64,000 nt of DNA from Dromaius novaehollandiae (Eukaryota; Chordata; Aves; Casuariiformes; Dromaiidae): contig NC_088103.1 of the NCBI RefSeq assembly GCF_036370855.1, positions 35,195,904 to 35,259,903 of the forward strand, written 5' to 3'. Within the stretch, counting starts at the first letter, position 1, and each line of letters opens with the position of its first letter. Positions 39,321 to 51,104 of this stretch are shown here, piece after piece. The position numbers were made by a program, and so were the translations under genes. The notes under the pieces are model-generated. The model worked only from the letters and a program-made list of their open reading frames with translations, was not told the DNA's origin and did not search any database.

Positions 39321-41866
39321 TACAGTCAACCCCTCACACATTAATAATAATAATAGTGCCTTTCAGTTTTTGTCAGACCATCTGATCTGATCTTGACCCA
39401 TGGATGTGAAGATGAAAGGCCCTGTTTGCTAAAGATAATCCCCCAGGCCATCTGATTTCCTTTGCCTTTTCTGTCTGAATGCATTATTTCCTTGTCCTGC
39501 CTGCCCACTTTTGGCATATGTCTCTAGCTCTCTTGTAACGCTAATGCTGTGTTACATCTGACTCTGGGCAGAGGACTGCAGCCACTTTGAACAGCAACTG
39601 CCTATTTCGAGATGCTTAGGGATTTCCTTTAGTATTTCCTCTCCTCTCTTGGCAAGTCCTCTCAGTATGATTTATGAATAGCTAGCATAGCTGGGGGTGA
39701 TAGGAAGTATCAACACCTCTGAATCCCAGTGATAGGAGCCAGGGTAATTAATAACAAGCCAGGAGTGTTTGCTTTGCATGAAGATCACATAGGAGAGAAG
39801 TAGTATTCTGTATTCTTTGGGAATGGGGGAAGTTGGCAGTAGCCTTTCCCTATGCTGTTAAATCTGCATGTCATTTTCCTTAGATAATTAAGTAATTCCA
39901 GCCTTTCAAGGAGAGAGCCTCCCTCCCTTTTCCCTGTTACCTTGCAGATGTAGTACATGTACCTTGTGGCAAATCAATGCTAACTGTATTACCATGCATT
40001 ATTGCAGTAATGGAGTAGAGTAAGCCCAAGGAAAAATGTTCAACCCTTACCGATTGCATTAAAAGCATGAGGATCTTTTATGTAGTTGGCTTATTAATGG
40101 CACTTTCATTTATGTCTCTGTATTTTAACCCTTTGGAGATTACTCTTTAGCTCCAGAATACAAGTAAAGTTGCCAGGTGTCAAACATTCAATAACGGGAG
40201 AATGACAAGAGTGATCTCTGGGTGCTGCACTGGAACTTGGGTGTCTGTAACAAAGCTGAGCAATATATTTAAACCACCACCAGAAGAAGGGAGCTGTTAA
40301 ATTACTAAGCAGAACCCAGGATAAATATATTCTCTGTTTGGAGGCACAAATGTTGTAGTCAGGTGCTCATCTAAGGGAAGGGGTGTAAAGTGTTTTGGCC
40401 CCTCACCCTGCGTACCCATTGACTGTGGCATGCTTTTGCATCATGTGAAACGCCCTGTGCAGCTCCTTCTTCCTTTCTTCCTGGAAGAAAGCCGTGATTT
40501 GCCCCAGTAACATTTTTCTTCTGTGAAGATCAGACTCCTTAGCTGTTCTTGCTTGCCCTGTGTCTGACGGTAGCCAGCTGACATGCTGTTTGCAACAGGC
40601 ATAATCTAGACTTCAGTGGGGACAGTTTCTTTGCTGCATTTGCAGGTCTTCTTGGCCTTAGTAGGTGATCAGGTACTCTGGGAATCGCTAGAGTTTAAAT
40701 GATTAGTAGCTTATTAATTGGCATTTTTGTCATGGAAATGACTACAGCAGTGGTCTCTAGCCTTTGCCAGCCCAATAGTGAGCATGCATTACAGTGTGTG
40801 TAGGATAACACTTTGTTTTCTTCTCAGGGCCAGTGTAAATTTTTCTAATTTCCTGTGGTTGTGTGTAGCTTCAGAGAGTCCCCTGTGAAGTGAAGCCGTG
40901 AGCCACCACAGTCTAGCAAAGACTTAGGCCTATAATAGGTGCCACTTAGTTTTGTCCTACCTCCTAGCTTAGAGGTGTTGTGAGCATGAATTCCCCTGGG
41001 GCTCCTGAAGTGGGTGGACTTTCCTTTCAAAATTCTTCAAATTCCATTTAGGTGAGACTTGATTCAACCTGACTGCTTTTCAGAGTAAGTGTGAGATCTG
41101 TTGTTGTAGAGTCAGTGTACAGGAGATGTTGGGGACTGCTGGGACTGGTTTGGTAAGAAACACCTGCCTACAGCATAGTGCTACCATAGTGCAGTATTAT
41201 TTTCTTCTATATTAATACTTTATTTTCCTTTGTTCTTCCCCACTAAATGTACACTCATGTACTCTTGTTGACCAGTACAAAGTCTTTCCTCAGTGCTGTA
41301 GTTTGATTTCTCTGTTGTACGGGGTTGTTCTTAAGAGCAGGGAAGGAAATAGCCGTAGGTGAGAGTCTTAAAAGACAGTGTTGTGGGAGAGAAAACAGCA
41401 CCAAGCTGTGTCAGGTTGAACATCCTCTTGTGAAGTCCCACCATCAAAGTTGAGGTCCCTGCCAGACTTTTTTTTATCTCTAGCTTGCTAAGAAAATTCT
41501 GCCTTTGTGCAAAAATTTTTCTTTGGATTTAAGACGTGCAGAGAAGAAGAAATAGGAACAGCGTCTTCCCCTTCTAGGTCTATCTCAAGCTTTGTGCAGG
41601 GAGGAAAGGAGGGGAAGATTTTTCTGGAAGAGGAAACAAACTGGAAAAGCACAGCCTTGAAGGGTTGATTACCCCTTAATGGGCTTTAGGAATGTCACTG
41701 TTGCAATCTTTGGATTGTAACAGTTATGTCCTGCAATAAGACCTCCTTGGACTCCTCTAGAGGGTAATTCTGGGTCAAACAAAAACCAGTGGGTCTCAGA
41801 TGGGGACATCAGTCATTAAAACTGATTCAAGGCCCATACTGAAGTATGAAGTATACTTGGGTCATG

Positions 41867-41891
41867 GACACTAGCTTAACTAGCTAGTGTC
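41867..41891. repeat. Perfect 9-bp inverted repeat with 7-base loop
   Basis: GACACTAGC at 41867-41875 and GCTAGTGTC at 41883-41891 are separated by TTAACTA. No terminator or transcription unit is known here. It may be chance. Confidence 0.5.
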
Positions 41892-43807
41892 TGTTAATGT
41901 GAGTCACCTGAGCAGCTCAGGCAGGAGCTGAACCGGTTGGTAGCTGTTTGCCTCCAGCAGACACAGTGATTAAAGATGTACACCTCTTTGGCTGGCACAA
42001 CAGGAGTCTGAATTGTGTTTCCCTAGCAGCAAGAGGTAGCAAGGTTTAGCACTTTGCTTTCTTTCTCCTGTAAGAGTTTGTTTGTGCTAAGCCTTACTCT
42101 GTTCAAACAGCTCTACGCTCCTCAAATCAAGGTAGCCATGGTTCTTGTTACGAGTGCTTTGAGAAGACCTGAACTTTTCCAGATCACACTGTGCCCTAGG
42201 GAAGGAGTGCAACAAGGAAAGGGTAGATTTCAGGTTCGCTAGGACTCTCTTTGCACAGCAAGCAGTATTTGTCTGTAGGCTTCTTGGTAGCAAAAGCCAC
42301 CCCTGAACAATCAGGGACATCAGACTTTGTTATCAGCCAGAAATGAGAAGCTAATGAGAGGTGCACTCAGTTGCCAACAGTAAGTTGATATTCTCTCTGC
42401 TTTCCAAAAGATTCCGGGATTCCTTTTCTGCATGAAACCCATAAGAGTCAGGCAGACCTTGGGAGAGGAAGGGAGATTAGGGCCATTTACTCTTTCTGAA
42501 TCAATGACTGTGTGAATATTAGTCAGGCTTCCCTGCTTTTAATCAGATTTTCTCAGAGGGGATATCTTATTACTCATCGCATGTTCTTGGATATTATAAT
42601 ATCTTGAGCCATGATTATACCTCTCTTCACTATACATGGCACAGCTGGACCCAGCTTTTCAGAGGAAGTGTTTGAATTTAGAAGACATAGAGAAGTTCTG
42701 ACCCAGCACCTTCTGAGAGACACTGTGGAGCATATTTTGAAAAGTTTGGCAAACACTTCTGAAAACCCTGGTCCTTACTGTGGTTCTGGACCATAAGAAA
42801 TCCAGGAGATGGTGTTTCTTGTATTTCTGACTGGGCAAGGACAGGAATATAGAGAACCTGCAATATGCAATGAATTCAACACAATGGACTTGTCTGTTGT
42901 CCACCTGATCTCTGTATATGCTGCAGATCCAGGCTCTGTCTACTGTGATCAGCTCTTTGGAATTCCTGTTGATGGTGAAAATTATCAGCAGAAGGGGAGT
43001 TTAGTGCTCTTAGATTTAGGACCAACCCCAGAACCACCATTAACTAGCAGCATGACATGAAACCTGCAGAATCTCTCCACAGAGTTTGAAACACCTGTGT
43101 CTTCTCTGTGGGCTGCTGAGTCCTTCACTCTGTGGTTGGTTGTGCAGGTTATGCACCCTTTGGGCCATCTGAACAGTGCATGAAGACAGTGGAGCTATCT
43201 GAGCATTCCCAAATGAAAGGGGCTCTGCTGTCTCCTGTGTAAATGGTGTTTGTGTAGAAGAAACAAAAGGAGGGGTACAGACAGGTCAGTCACCAGAGCT
43301 GGCATTGCATCTGCTCATGTGGGTCAGGTCCCGAGGTCAGGCTTCTGATGAGGCCCGTGAGTGTGTGCAGTCCTGCAGGAGGAGAAAGGGCATGGAGCAG
43401 CAATGGGCAGAAGGTGTGGTGGTAGTGGGGAGCCAGTCCACAACCAGCAGTGGAGATGATGATGGTGGGGTATCGATCTGTGTGGTAGGAGTTAAATCTT
43501 CAGTTCCCTAATCTTTTTTTTTTCCTCAAAATGAAACAGTTGCAGAATAGAAAAAAAAAATCAATGAAAACCCAAAATGATCAGTGCTGCCTGAGAAGGG
43601 TTTGGAGTGAAATGATTGCCAGGCTCTATTTATTCCTTTCTTTACATCTGAATAGTGTCATTAGACTTCTTCCACCCAAATCATCCCCCCCCCCCAACAA
43701 ACACAACTCCCCCAATTGTCTCTTTCCTTAATTGAACCCAGCTTCCCCTTGGTTATAGGCATGTTCTGCTACTTTATATTTGTGTGACAATTTGCCTTTC
43801 AGAACAT

Positions 43808-43830
43808 TTACTTACTTACTTACTTACTTA
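43808..43830 (+). repeat. (ACTT)n microsatellite
   Basis: Five to six ACTT units in a row. Confidence 0.92.
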
Positions 43831-43963
43831 GAAATCTGCTGTGGTGCCTTGTGTTATGGCATATGGTTGCCTTACATCACTAAGCGATCAATTAAAAATC
43901 AACATGGCCCAACAGAATATAACACCAACCCCTGCTTCTTTGAATGGATGTTTGTAGGTGGAT

Positions 43964-44023
43964 AGGGATTAAAGCAGATTGTAATGGATTAGACCAGGGA
44001 TTAAAACAGCCTGTAATGGATAC
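43964..44023 (+). repeat. Tandem duplication, 32-bp period
   Basis: AGGGATTAAAGCAGATTGTA (continuing ATGGATTA) at 43964-43991 is repeated with three or four changes at 43996-44023. Confidence 0.85.
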
Positions 44024-47000
44024 TGTGTTGGATTATTCTATTTCTATTCTTGGATATAGACCGTGCTAATCTGGGGCTGGTGAATGACTTCCTCACTGTC
44101 GCTGTATTGTGCACCAGGCCAGGCCTGGAGCAAACCTGGTATTCCTGCACCAGGAATGGTGTGAGCTGGATAAGGCCCTTCACTTGGTGCTGGTGATGGG
44201 CTCGCAGTTCACAAGTTGTGCAGGAGATGGGGGTGTTGCTCATGTTACCTTTGTCTTCTGGAGAAGGAAAGGGAGTAGAGAGCAACTGCTGCATCTCTTT
44301 GGCACCAAGGCCTCTGCTAAGGGCCAGGGGATCTGGCAAGGGAGAGGTTTTAAAAGGCATTATCAGTGCGACTTCGGCAGTGCCACCTGTTATTTAACAG
44401 TAATAAGCAGGTTCTGCTGAAGGGTTTCCAGGGCTTTAGGAACACCAGTCCTTTCTGTGGGTATCTGACTGACAAGTAAGAGCTTGGGGTAGTCTCGCTG
44501 ATAGGGTATGAAGTGATTGTCTGGGACTGTCCCTGAATGTGGCAGATGTGGGTGATAAGCACAGGTGGTGATTTTAGGTGCAAGTAACTGCTGTCTAATC
44601 TGCAGGGTAGGAAAGACCTGCTACTGGAGTGCTGGAAGTAGCGCCCTGAAGAAAATGCTGGTGAACACACCTGTGGATAAAAGCCTGTCACATCCTGTGT
44701 GGTGTCTCATACAGCTGGGTTCTTCGGTGACAAAGAGGGATATGGTAAACATGGAGCAATGCCTTTTACTGGCAGGATTTGGGAAGGGAGATGTGTAGAT
44801 AGGTCCTGTTTTGGTGTGGGTGGGTTTTTGATCATGAAGCCAGAGAATAGAGATGATATTGCAGAAATGAGGAGCTGATCCAGGTGTGAACAGGGACTAG
44901 GTCTTAAACAGTATCCAGCAAGGCTGAGAAGATAAAGGGATCTGGGTGAACTGCTCTCCTGGCAGTAGTGGTCACCCAGCAGCAATTGCTAGACCCGTGA
45001 TGGTTTTTACTTGTGGCGACAGTGGTTCTGGACATGCAGAGAGCTTTGAGAGCAGCAGGGAGCTGCTGGACCCAGGGGACTGGAGAAACTTTAAGCATAG
45101 CTCAGGGACAATTGCTGTGTGTCACAGTTGCAGCCCCATTGGGTGAGGCTGGCATTAGGTGGGCAGTGCATCTCTTTGCAGTGCACGGCAATGGCAAAAT
45201 CCAGGGATGGGGATGTGTGCTGCTGATGCCCTATACTTGGGACAGTCTTCTTGCAGCAGTCAATCTAGGGAGAGAGAATTAAGATACTTTCCCCTACCCA
45301 TACTCTGTTGTTCCTTTGCAAGCGTCTGGAGGGTGCAGTCTTGGGGGCGAGCCTGGCTCTGTGCATGCAAAGCAGCCCCTGCTGCTGGTTTGTGCAACTC
45401 CTGCCATCTCCTCGCCCACGGTTGTGTGCATGTGGTTATGGAACAGCTCTGGCTCAAGCCCCCGTCACTGCTCTGACACAAATGTCGGCTCCTAAACATT
45501 TTGGCAGCGTATTTTGAAAGGGAGCTGAATACAGGTCAGAAATAACATCCCTTGCATTGGGGGTGGGTGATTTGCTTTCCCTGCCCCCACCTCCCTCTTT
45601 CCCTCTCTGTGTTATTGGGATTTCTGCCATCGGCAGGGCTGTGCCCACGGGTAGGGGCCCTGGCTGCAGCCCGGCTCTCCCCCCCGCCATGGCCCCAGTA
45701 CTGCTTGTGCTTTCCTCTGCAAGCCAGTTGCCACCCCAGACCCTTTTCTGCCTTCTTGCAGGACAGCCCTTTAGTGACAGGTCCCATCGTTTGCAACAGC
45801 CAGCAGTGTTTGCAATCCCCTCTTTCCTTTTCCAGCCTGCTTCTCACTCTCCCCAGCTGCAGCTAGGCTGCACGGAGACCTCCCCAGCCCGAGCTAAACG
45901 CTTTGCAGCAGGAGGTGGCTAATGCAGGGCACTGGCTACCAGGGAACCCCCACTGCTCTGCCAGTCAGGGTGTTGCGATCACTGATCCTTTCTCTGTCCC
46001 TCCACTCTCTGCCGTGTTAAAAGACCTACATTGCGGGGCTTGGGGGGAAAGCTGTTGAGCTGTCCCCGCTCTGGGACAGGCAGTGCAGGGGAGAGACTGC
46101 GGGGAGAGCCGTGCAGTGGCAGATCCATCCTCGGATGGCAAAGAATGGCTGTGTGGTACGTGGGAGGGTGGGACGATTAGCATAACACTAATTATTGACA
46201 CCCTTCAAAAGGGAGAGGAGAAGGGGGGAGGTTGACTGTGGATTTGATCTGGAGAGAAAGTGCCGATGTGTTGCTGCAGTAAATAGCTCCGGAGGGACGT
46301 GGCACCCGCACTGATGACTATGACAAGGGTGGCTCCCTGGAGGATGGGGGACGCCCCAGAGCCGTGGAAGGAGGCAGCGTGCTCCATCCCCTTCACACTG
46401 TGCAAATACTCACACCTTGTCCAGGGCTGAAGCTGCAAAGGCTCCGTGGGCTCTGCCAGCACAAAGTAGGTGTCCTGGGCCGGGGGATCGTTGCATCCCT
46501 GTGATGGGGGGGGGGCACTGCCGTGATCTAAGGACATACACCTTCCTCGCTCCTTCTCCCAGCACAATCCCAAGGTGATACTACAGTGAGCTGCCTGCAG
46601 AAATTGTTCTTTCTTGTTTCTCTTCCCCTCTAAAATAAACACTACCCGTCTCCTTTCCCAGCCGGTGGAAGGTGACAGGGCTGCTGGGGTTCCCATGCAT
46701 ACACGCGAGCTCCCAGGGCCAGGCAGGGATGCTGCAGGGCTCCAGGGCAGCAGGAGAGGACATATCCACATGCCTGGAGCCGGCTTTGGAGCGGTGCTCT
46801 GGATGGCTGTGTCCGTGGTACGCTGTAATATACAAGCACAGAGTCAGCCGCGAGTTATTCATCCCAGCTGCATTGCTTTATGCCCCTTACCCATCCCCAG
46901 CCTCTATGCATACACATACATACACAGATACAGATACATACAGGGAGGAATAGCTACACTGCTGTAAATACGTGCGTATTTATATTAGGAGCAGCAGTGA

Positions 47001-47166
47001 ATGACGGCTGCTTTGTCTCCGGCAGCAGCACACGTACCAAATCAGGAGAAAAGGCCGGGTGATGCTCCAGCTGATTTGGCGCGGTGCGGTGTCCCGCTCC
47101 CGCCCCCGGCCCTGGCCCCCGGCGGCGCGGCGCGGCGCAGCGCGGCTGGTGACTCGCGGTGTATTT

Positions 47167-47184
47167 CGGCGGCGGCGGCGGCGG
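47167..47184 (+). repeat. (CGG)6 microsatellite in SORCS3 promoter
   Basis: Six uninterrupted CGG triplets lie within the CpG island, about 380 bases upstream of the start codon. Confidence 0.8.
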
Positions 47185-47340
47185 CTTGGCAGGGCTCGCG
47201 GCTCCTCCCCCCGTGTGGTGTTACCCTCTCACTTGATCAAATCCTTGAACGTGAACAGTTTCACTGAAAAGCACTTTTCAAAAAAAAAAAAAAAAAATCC
47301 ACCAACAGTAAGGAACAGAATCTAACTACCGGGGAGAGAG

Positions 47341-47449
47341 TTTTTTTTCTTTTTTCCTTCTTTCTTTTTTTTTTCCTTTTTTTTCCTGGTCACCGTCTCA
47401 GAGGCTGAGAAAAGGGGAAGAGAAAGAAGGAGAGCGAGAGAAAGAGAAG
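47341..47449 (+). repeat. Pyrimidine tract followed by purine tract in SORCS3 leader
   Basis: 47341-47387 is 47 bases of only T and C. 47407-47449 is 43 bases of only A and G apart from one C at 47435. The two lie 19 bases apart and could pair with each other in single-stranded form. Confidence 0.7.
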
Positions 47450-47566
47450 CCTTTTGCAAATTATTATTATAATTAGAATCCAGCCCCCTTCTCCTCAAAA
47501 AAAGCCCTAAACCCAGCGCCTCACTCCCCCTCCTTCTCCAAGCCCCCCGACTCGCTCCGCAAAGGC

Positions 47567-48163
47567 ATGGAGAAGGGGACTAACTGCTTTCCGACCTGCC
47601 ACACGGTTTTTCTCGCCTGGACATGGCTCTTACTCCTTTCTTGGTGTTGCACCGGCGCCGAAATAACTTGCAGATCCTGCTCGTCTCCATCTCCCTCCTG
47701 GCCGTCCTCGTCGTCTCGCCTTAGGCAGGAGCAACGACAGCCGCCGCCGCCGCGAGGATTACGGAGCTGGCCGGGCGGCCGGGCGCGGGACTCGGCCGGG
47801 CCGGCGGCCGCCGCGGAGCCGCTGCCGGGCGGGGAGCCGGGGGGCCGCGCGGGGCCGCGGGGAGCGGCGCCCCGCTCGGCGGGGGCGGGCGGCGGCGCGC
47901 CCGGGGGCCGGGGCCCGGCGGCGGCGCGGGCCCGGCGGAGCAGCGAGGGGCGCCGGGCGCTGCCGGCGGGCGGCAGCCGGGAGGTGCCCGCGGCCGAGGG
48001 ACAGCGCAGCGCCCGGGCTCAGCCCCGCGGGCCCCCGGAGGAGGGGAAGGCGGCGCGGCTGCGAGGTGCAGAGGAGCCGAGGCTGAGCAGCACCACCTTC
48101 GCGCTCACCGGGGACGCGGCGCACAACCAAGCCATGGTGCACTGGTCCGGGCACAACAGCAGC
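47567..48163 (+). CDS. SORCS3: SORCS3 first coding exon (VPS10-domain sorting receptor), 5' part of gene only
   Basis: The exon encodes 199 residues and ends in phase 0 at a consensus donor. SorCS proteins are type I membrane receptors that sort cargo in the secretory and endocytic pathways and are mainly neuronal. Residues about 14-30 form a hydrophobic signal peptide (LAWTWLLLLSWCCTG), followed by AEIT. Residues 50-170 are a low-complexity Ala/Gly/Pro/Arg propeptide with a furin-type RARR at 121-124. Residues 174-199 (STTFALTGD, HNQAMVHWSGHNSS) are the block that opens the VPS10 region in SorCS1 and SorCS3. The first ATG in more than 500 bases is used; it has G at -3 and +4, and an in-frame TAG lies at 47474. 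As I recall it, the GAEIT after the signal peptide matches mammalian SORCS3 rather than SORCS1. The serine-rich stretch and STTFALTGD are less decisive, so SORCS1 is the main alternative. VPS10 propeller, PKD, transmembrane and tail exons lie beyond the window. Confidence 0.85.
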
Positions 48164-48169
48164 GTGAGT
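48164..48169 (+). other. SORCS3: Splice donor of SORCS3 exon 1
   Basis: GTGAGT directly follows the codons for GHNSS, where SorCS conservation stops. Beyond it the frame stays open to 48568 but encodes nothing like SorCS. In the family the next residues are a hydrophobic stretch starting with V, consistent with a phase-0 junction here. Confidence 0.85.
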
Positions 48170-49240
48170 ATCGCCGCTTCGGCGCGGCCCGGCTCGGCGG
48201 GGAGGGAGCCGTGTGCCCTCCGCAAGGCGGGATCGCGCCGCACTTGCCCCTGCGGCCGGGAGTGCGGGGAGGAGAGGGACGCTTGGCGAGCACCTTGCCT
48301 TTTTTGCCAAGGGGAGGGGGACAGGCAGTGGTTGCCTCAGAAACAGAAAAGTTCTTCTGGGAAAAGAGAAGGGGACCACCCCCGGCAGAGCTGTGATTTT
48401 GGGGGACAGCGCAAACTGAGGTCCACCAAGGGGGCCGGGCTGGCTGGAGCCTCCCCGCTTCTGCGGCAGGGGGACAGACCCTCTCATCTCTGTCCCGTGT
48501 TCCTGCACAGCTGGATCCCCTTCCTCTCCGTCTCTTTATACTATACATTTCGATGTGCTTTACTGTAAGCCTCTGTGCCGAGGGATGAGTGATGTACAGT
48601 GGTGGTGGTGGCGGGGGAGAAACCCTCCCATCTTCTGCTCTGCAGGCTGGAAACATGAGATAACCCATTAATTCATTAAGGGGTGGAAAGCCCCTCAGCA
48701 TGTTACAGGGCTCCAAGAGAAGACAGGCAGTGTGAGCATCGTGAAAAGTTTTTTTTTTTTTAAAAACCGATGATGTCTCATGCCTTTTTCTGTGTAGTCA
48801 ATAATAAGGAGGAGCTGTGTCATCCCTGAAAGTTTGTGGGTCTGTGTATGTGTGTGTGTGGGCACCCCAAAAGGCCACCCGCTGCAGCACTGTAATAGCT
48901 CAGGGCCCTCCCTCGCACCCTGCTCTGCAACGCCCGGTAGACAGAACTTCCAGTTTTCTTTTAACTTGGTATCAGAAATGCTATTTCTACTCTGCTGTAA
49001 AGCCTGCGAGCAGGCGTAATTTAAAAGGACTCTGGGAAACCCTTATGTCTGGTGACAGTGTTCCCATTCTTCTGATTATTATTGCTTCTTACTGCCTTTA
49101 AAATGCCTCTTTTATTGTTTTGCTGCTATTAGAAATGTGTGTAAAGCAATTAGCAGCATAAAATAGATTGGCTGGATTTTTGAATATATTCCTCATGAGA
49201 CTGATTAGTCATTAAGAACCAGATTATCAATCTATTTACC

Positions 49241-49260
49241 TATCCATCCATCCATCCATC
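49241..49260 (+). repeat. (CATC)n microsatellite
   Basis: Four to five CATC units in SORCS3 intron 1, in AT-rich surroundings. Confidence 0.9.
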
Positions 49261-50254
49261 AGCCGTGGGTTAAGAGTGTGTAGTTCAGCCACCTCTTAAT
49301 ATTTTTTGAGTGAAAGTTTTTCTCTATTTATTATTCCTTAGGCAATACTGCTGACAATGCTGTAAATATTACTTTGATTTAACCAATTTTTAAAGGCAGT
49401 TGTGTTTGCCAGACATGAATTCCACTCTCATTAAAGATGAAAGCAAACATTCAAGAGAAAACAGCTGCATGGTATATTTTAGCACTACATTTGTCTGTAG
49501 GATTATTTATTTTTAATATAACATGTCATGTAATGAATGAAACAACCTATATGCCCTCTCTTTTGTTTTCATTTCAATGCTGAATCAGAGGGTGTTGAGT
49601 AAAAGAAGCTAAAATCCCCCCATTCTTTCCCAGCATGGATTTCCAATGGTTATTAGTATTTCTGGTTAAAGTAGCAGAGAAAACTCATTCTGTAGGCATT
49701 TGCAGAGGAAGAAAGGTTATTTTTTTCAAAGTGCAGGTCAGAAAGGGATTTTCAAAAAATACTCCCACGCTTCATTTCTTTTGTGGAACTATGCCATTTA
49801 AATAACTAGCTTCATTTATTCTTTAACTCCAGGTGACTGAGAAGGGTAATAAAGAAAAACTTCTCAGATTGTTCATGACTTTCCATTAAGATTTTGCACC
49901 TCAGTATACTGTGCGTTGAAAGCTTCTGACTCAAAAGCAAGAGGCAAGGTTGTTTATTACCAGTGTGGTGTTTGAGGGAAGGAAAAGCAAGCATGTTTAA
50001 TAACTAATAGCGTTATCTCTTCATGATTTGTCCATGGCGAGGGTTGGCACTTGTAGACTTTTTCTCTTCTGTCTCTCACAGAGAAAACACACTGCGTTTA
50101 GTGATTAATTGGATTTTTTTTAAAGTGGTGTATTATGTGACTCTAGAGGGGAAGTTAAATGCTTGAACTTGGGTCCTTTTATTTATTAGCAGAGAAGGCT
50201 GAATCCAGTGCCTGCTTTTTGCTGCAGTTTGTTTTTTACTTAATTTTACTGTTG

Positions 50255-50355
50255 GGGTGGCTGTAGCACAGGGAGGGGAGGTCAAGCAATTTGCCCAAGG
50301 TTACTCAGGGAAACAGTAGTGTGGCTTCTTTTGCCAACCATGTTAGTGCCCAGTC
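50255..50355 (-). mobile_element. MIR-like SINE relic
   Basis: GTAGCACAGGGAGGGGAGGT, CAAGCAATTTGCCCAAGGTT and ACTCAGGGAAACAGTAGTG match the antisense MIR core. Confidence 0.7.
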
Positions 50356-50832
50356 GCACACCCTGAAGCATGTATTTTCTTAGGTCACAATAGACATAAA
50401 GCAGCAGGAGGGTGAATTGAAAATGGACAAAAGGTATTGACTTCTGTCCCATTATTATGCTAGATGTCCTAGCAGAGCAGATAGGACATGGCTGTGCCTG
50501 TTTTCAGGCTACCAAGACAGTACAGTGGAATATGGATTGCTTTTACCAATTCCCTGTTACTTCAATAGACTTCAAGACTGAGGCTTCTGTTGCTTATGAT
50601 TTGTCAAAAATGTGATCATAGAATTTTCATGTAATGAAACAGTACATTTAAAATCAGGCATTAGTAGTGGGGCATTCCTAAGAACTGGATGGATTTGCAA
50701 AGAAGAGAAAGGATGGTAATAAAAAGTCAGGTTGTTACTGGGAAGTATACATCTCCAGGCACTCCACAGAGGGGAGATCTTTGCAGCTGCTGCATATCCC
50801 ATTGTGTAGAATGTAAAAAAGCTGTTGTGTGG

Positions 50833-50973
50833 GTTTTCTTTTTCTTTTTCTTTTTCTTTTTCTTTTTCTTTTTCTTTTTCTTTTTCTTTTTCTTTTTCTT
50901 TTTCTTTTTCTTTTTCTTTTTCTTTTTCTTTTTCTTTTTCTTTTTTCTTTTTTCTTTTTTCTTTTTCTTTTCT
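50833..50973 (+). repeat. (TTTTTC)n hexanucleotide array, about 140 bp
   Basis: An almost uninterrupted T5C array runs from 50834 to about 50940, then becomes T6C and T4C variants and a C-rich pyrimidine end to about 50987. Open frames here that encode poly-Phe or Lys-Glu/Arg-Lys repeats are translation artefacts of the array. Confidence 0.97.
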
Positions 50974-51104
50974 TCCCCTCTTCCCCCATGTTCCTTCCCT
51001 CAAAATTCAATTTAACTTATTTAAAAGAATAATCCCTCCCAGATGTCAAATTTTTGTTTTCTCCATTTGCAGATATGGGAGTCAGGATTAGAATAGAAGC
51101 AAAG

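Larger units (their letters stand above)
24540..46989. other. 5' flank of SORCS3, no gene recognised
   Basis: Twenty-two kilobases of mostly unique sequence with MIR-like relics (25090, 39205), the motif cluster at 27539, short runs of G (34361), A (34459) and C (43686), the duplication at 43964 and a CATA/GATA-rich stretch near 46906-46942. Open frames reach 188 codons (46205-46771, -), but none shows a domain or splice-flanked conservation. From about 45500 onward GC content rises toward the SORCS3 island. Confidence 0.6.
46990..47566 (+). promoter_or_regulatory. SORCS3: SORCS3 proximal promoter and 5' untranslated leader
   Basis: No clear TATA box is placed near the start, as expected for a CpG-island promoter. 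Visible elements are a perfect E2F-type TTTGGCGC at 47075-47082, GC-box-like CGCCCCCGGCCC at 47101, six CGG units at 47167-47184, an A18 run at 47280-47297, a pure pyrimidine tract at 47341-47387 and a nearly pure purine tract at 47407-47449. No ATG occurs between 47065 and 47566, so the leader carries no upstream ORF in that span. The transcription start cannot be fixed from sequence alone. Confidence 0.6.
47040..48290. other. CpG island over SORCS3 promoter and exon 1
   Basis: CpG density rises sharply from about 47070, stays very high through exon 1 (runs of GGCGGCGCGG and similar), and falls away after about 48290. Edges are by eye. A CpG island covering the leader and first exon is usual for vertebrate neuronal genes and supports this being the true 5' end of the gene. 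Confidence 0.8.

Noticed and set aside
46205..46771. 188-codon open frame on the minus strand
   Set aside because: Moderately GC-rich flank of the SORCS3 island. No domain, signal or splice context was recognised.
47759..48508. 249-codon open frame on the minus strand, antisense to SORCS3 exon 1
   Set aside because: Arg/Ala/Pro/Gly-rich shadow of the CpG island. The plus strand carries the conserved SorCS block. An antisense RNA here is possible but cannot be seen.
48105..48716. 203-codon open frame on the minus strand over the donor of exon 1
   Set aside because: Shadow frame in GC-rich DNA with no family match.
50572..51015. Open frames of up to 143 codons encoding KE/RK or poly-Phe repeats
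   Set aside because: Direct translation of the TTTTTC microsatellite.
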